From Spirochaetia bacterium (GTDB taxonomy: Bacteria; Spirochaetota; Spirochaetia; Treponematales; Breznakiellaceae), in contig BOAU01000100.1 in NCBI GenBank assembly GCA_026002025.1, forward strand, positions 1 through 6,246: a stretch of DNA of 6,246 nt, written 5' to 3'. The position numbers were made by a program, and so were the translations under genes. Under the pieces are notes generated by a model. That model saw only the letters and a list, made by a program, of their open reading frames with translations. It had not been told where the DNA came from and ran no database searches. Shown piece after piece: positions 5,661 through 6,246 of this stretch (position 1 is the stretch's first letter; each line of letters begins with the position of its first letter).

Positions 5661-6246
5661 ATGAAAATATCACTTAAGTCTCCCTTATCATGGGGAGCCA
5701 TCAGGCGTCAGGCACGGGAGTATGCCGCTGCAGGCAAAATCCTGGATGTAATGTCGGACATCGTGTTTAAAATCCTCTTTACCGCCGATGACGAGGATTC
5801 ACGGGAAGCCCTGCGGCTTCTCCTTTCGGACTGTACCCACCGCGCTATCAAGAACGTGCAGGTACAGAATAATGAAATCCTTCCCGAGTATTTGACCGGG
5901 AAGACCGTCCGGCTGGACATACACGCCGCCTTCAATAATGGGGAACAGGCGGATCTGGAGATTCAAGTAAAAAAGACTGATGACGATCTCAAGGCACGGG
6001 CTTTGCTCTTGGGGGCAAAACTCCTTGCGGGTCAGATGAAACGGGGCGGGAAATATGAAGAGGCCAAACGGGTGTATCAGATCTTTTTCCTCAACTGTGA
6101 GTTATTCCCCGAAAGTGATAAGGTGCCCCGGCGCTACTTCACCATGGAGGAGAGAGAGCACGACAAATTATCCAACGGCCTTGAAATCATCCTGTATGAA
6201 ATGCCGAAGCTGGAAAAGATGGTACAAAAATACTTTGAGGGGACAG
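5661..6246 (+). CDS. Rpn / PD-(D/E)XK nuclease family 'putative transposase', 3' end outside window
   Basis: First 195 residues of a protein that continues past the window. Family signs: MSDIVFKILFT (31-41) matches the usual SDxxFKxLF opening; VRLDIHAAF (Asp86) followed by ADLEIQV (Glu100, Gln102) gives the D...ExQ form of the PD-(D/E)XK nuclease core seen in Rpn proteins; then an Arg-Ala-rich helix (about 112-127) and RVYQIFFLNCELFP (137-150), matching the family's IxILxFxLFP region. This is the TIGR01784/PF12784 group first named from Treponema denticola. Rpn proteins promote RecA-independent recombination and several act in phage defence; the 'transposase' label is historical. An in-frame TAG at 5655-5657 limits the start to the ATG at 5661 or later. 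No Shine-Dalgarno is visible; TATATA at 5651-5656 might be a -10 for a nearly leaderless message. The N-terminus is about 25 residues longer than I expect for the family, so Met31 is an alternative start. It is divergent from the oxidoreductase operon and probably unrelated to it. Confidence 0.85.
   Translation, partial: MKISLKSPLSWGAIRRQAREYAAAGKILDVMSDIVFKILFTADDEDSREALRLLLSDCTHRAIKNVQVQNNEILPEYLTGKTVRLDIHAAFNNGEQADLEIQVKKTDDDLKARALLLGAKLLAGQMKRGGKYEEAKRVYQIFFLNCELFPESDKVPRRYFTMEEREHDKLSNGLEIILYEMPKLEKMVQKYFEGT

Noticed and set aside
5661..6246. Insertion sequence or transposon
   Set aside because: Despite the family's 'putative transposase' name, no terminal inverted repeats or target-site duplication is seen, and Rpn proteins are PD-(D/E)XK nucleases rather than classical transposases.

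Overview
The window reads as a bacterial chromosome segment of roughly 50% GC by eye. I infer a Treponema-like spirochaete, possibly of the termite-gut or environmental type. The reasons are a partial gene of the Rpn / PD-(D/E)XK 'putative transposase' family, which is abundant in treponemes, next to a YesM/YesN-type two-component pair and Gfo/Idh/MocA sugar oxidoreductases. A Firmicute is the main alternative, and nothing in the window settles the taxonomy.

Layout: almost everything from 5564 down to 1 is on the minus strand and read in one direction. In transcription order it contains: a candidate promoter (5583-5612); a canonical Gfo/Idh/MocA dehydrogenase (4389-5564); a second, divergent Gfo/Idh/MocA protein with an unusual nucleotide-binding loop (3286-4374); a VOC/glyoxalase-fold protein (2842-3273); a gap of about 146 bp with a 12-bp palindrome and a candidate extended -10 promoter; a 45-aa small ORF (2558-2695); a YesM-type sensor histidine kinase (783-2528); and a YesN-type response regulator (1-780, cut by the window edge). 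Facing the other way at the right end is a partial Rpn-like nuclease gene (5661-6246).

How they may work together: the three enzyme genes are spaced 12-14 bp apart with strong Shine-Dalgarno sites, so they look like one metabolic operon. A likely role is oxidation or epimerisation of a sugar, polyol or derivative, but the substrate cannot be read from sequence. The kinase and regulator are translationally close (2 bp apart) and may have their own promoter. They are the obvious candidate regulators of the operon, though this is inference from position. No transporter lies in the window.

Points most worth a second look: an 18-base poly-C run (poly-G on the coding strand) inside the response regulator, where loss of one base would create an immediate stop; Val in place of the nearly invariant Pro in the kinase phosphoacceptor motif; an undescribed 45-aa ORF whose C-terminus resembles the tails of Rpn-family proteins; and paired heptamer direct repeats over the operon promoter. 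I found no CRISPR array, tRNA, rRNA, insertion sequence with inverted repeats, or convincing terminator.
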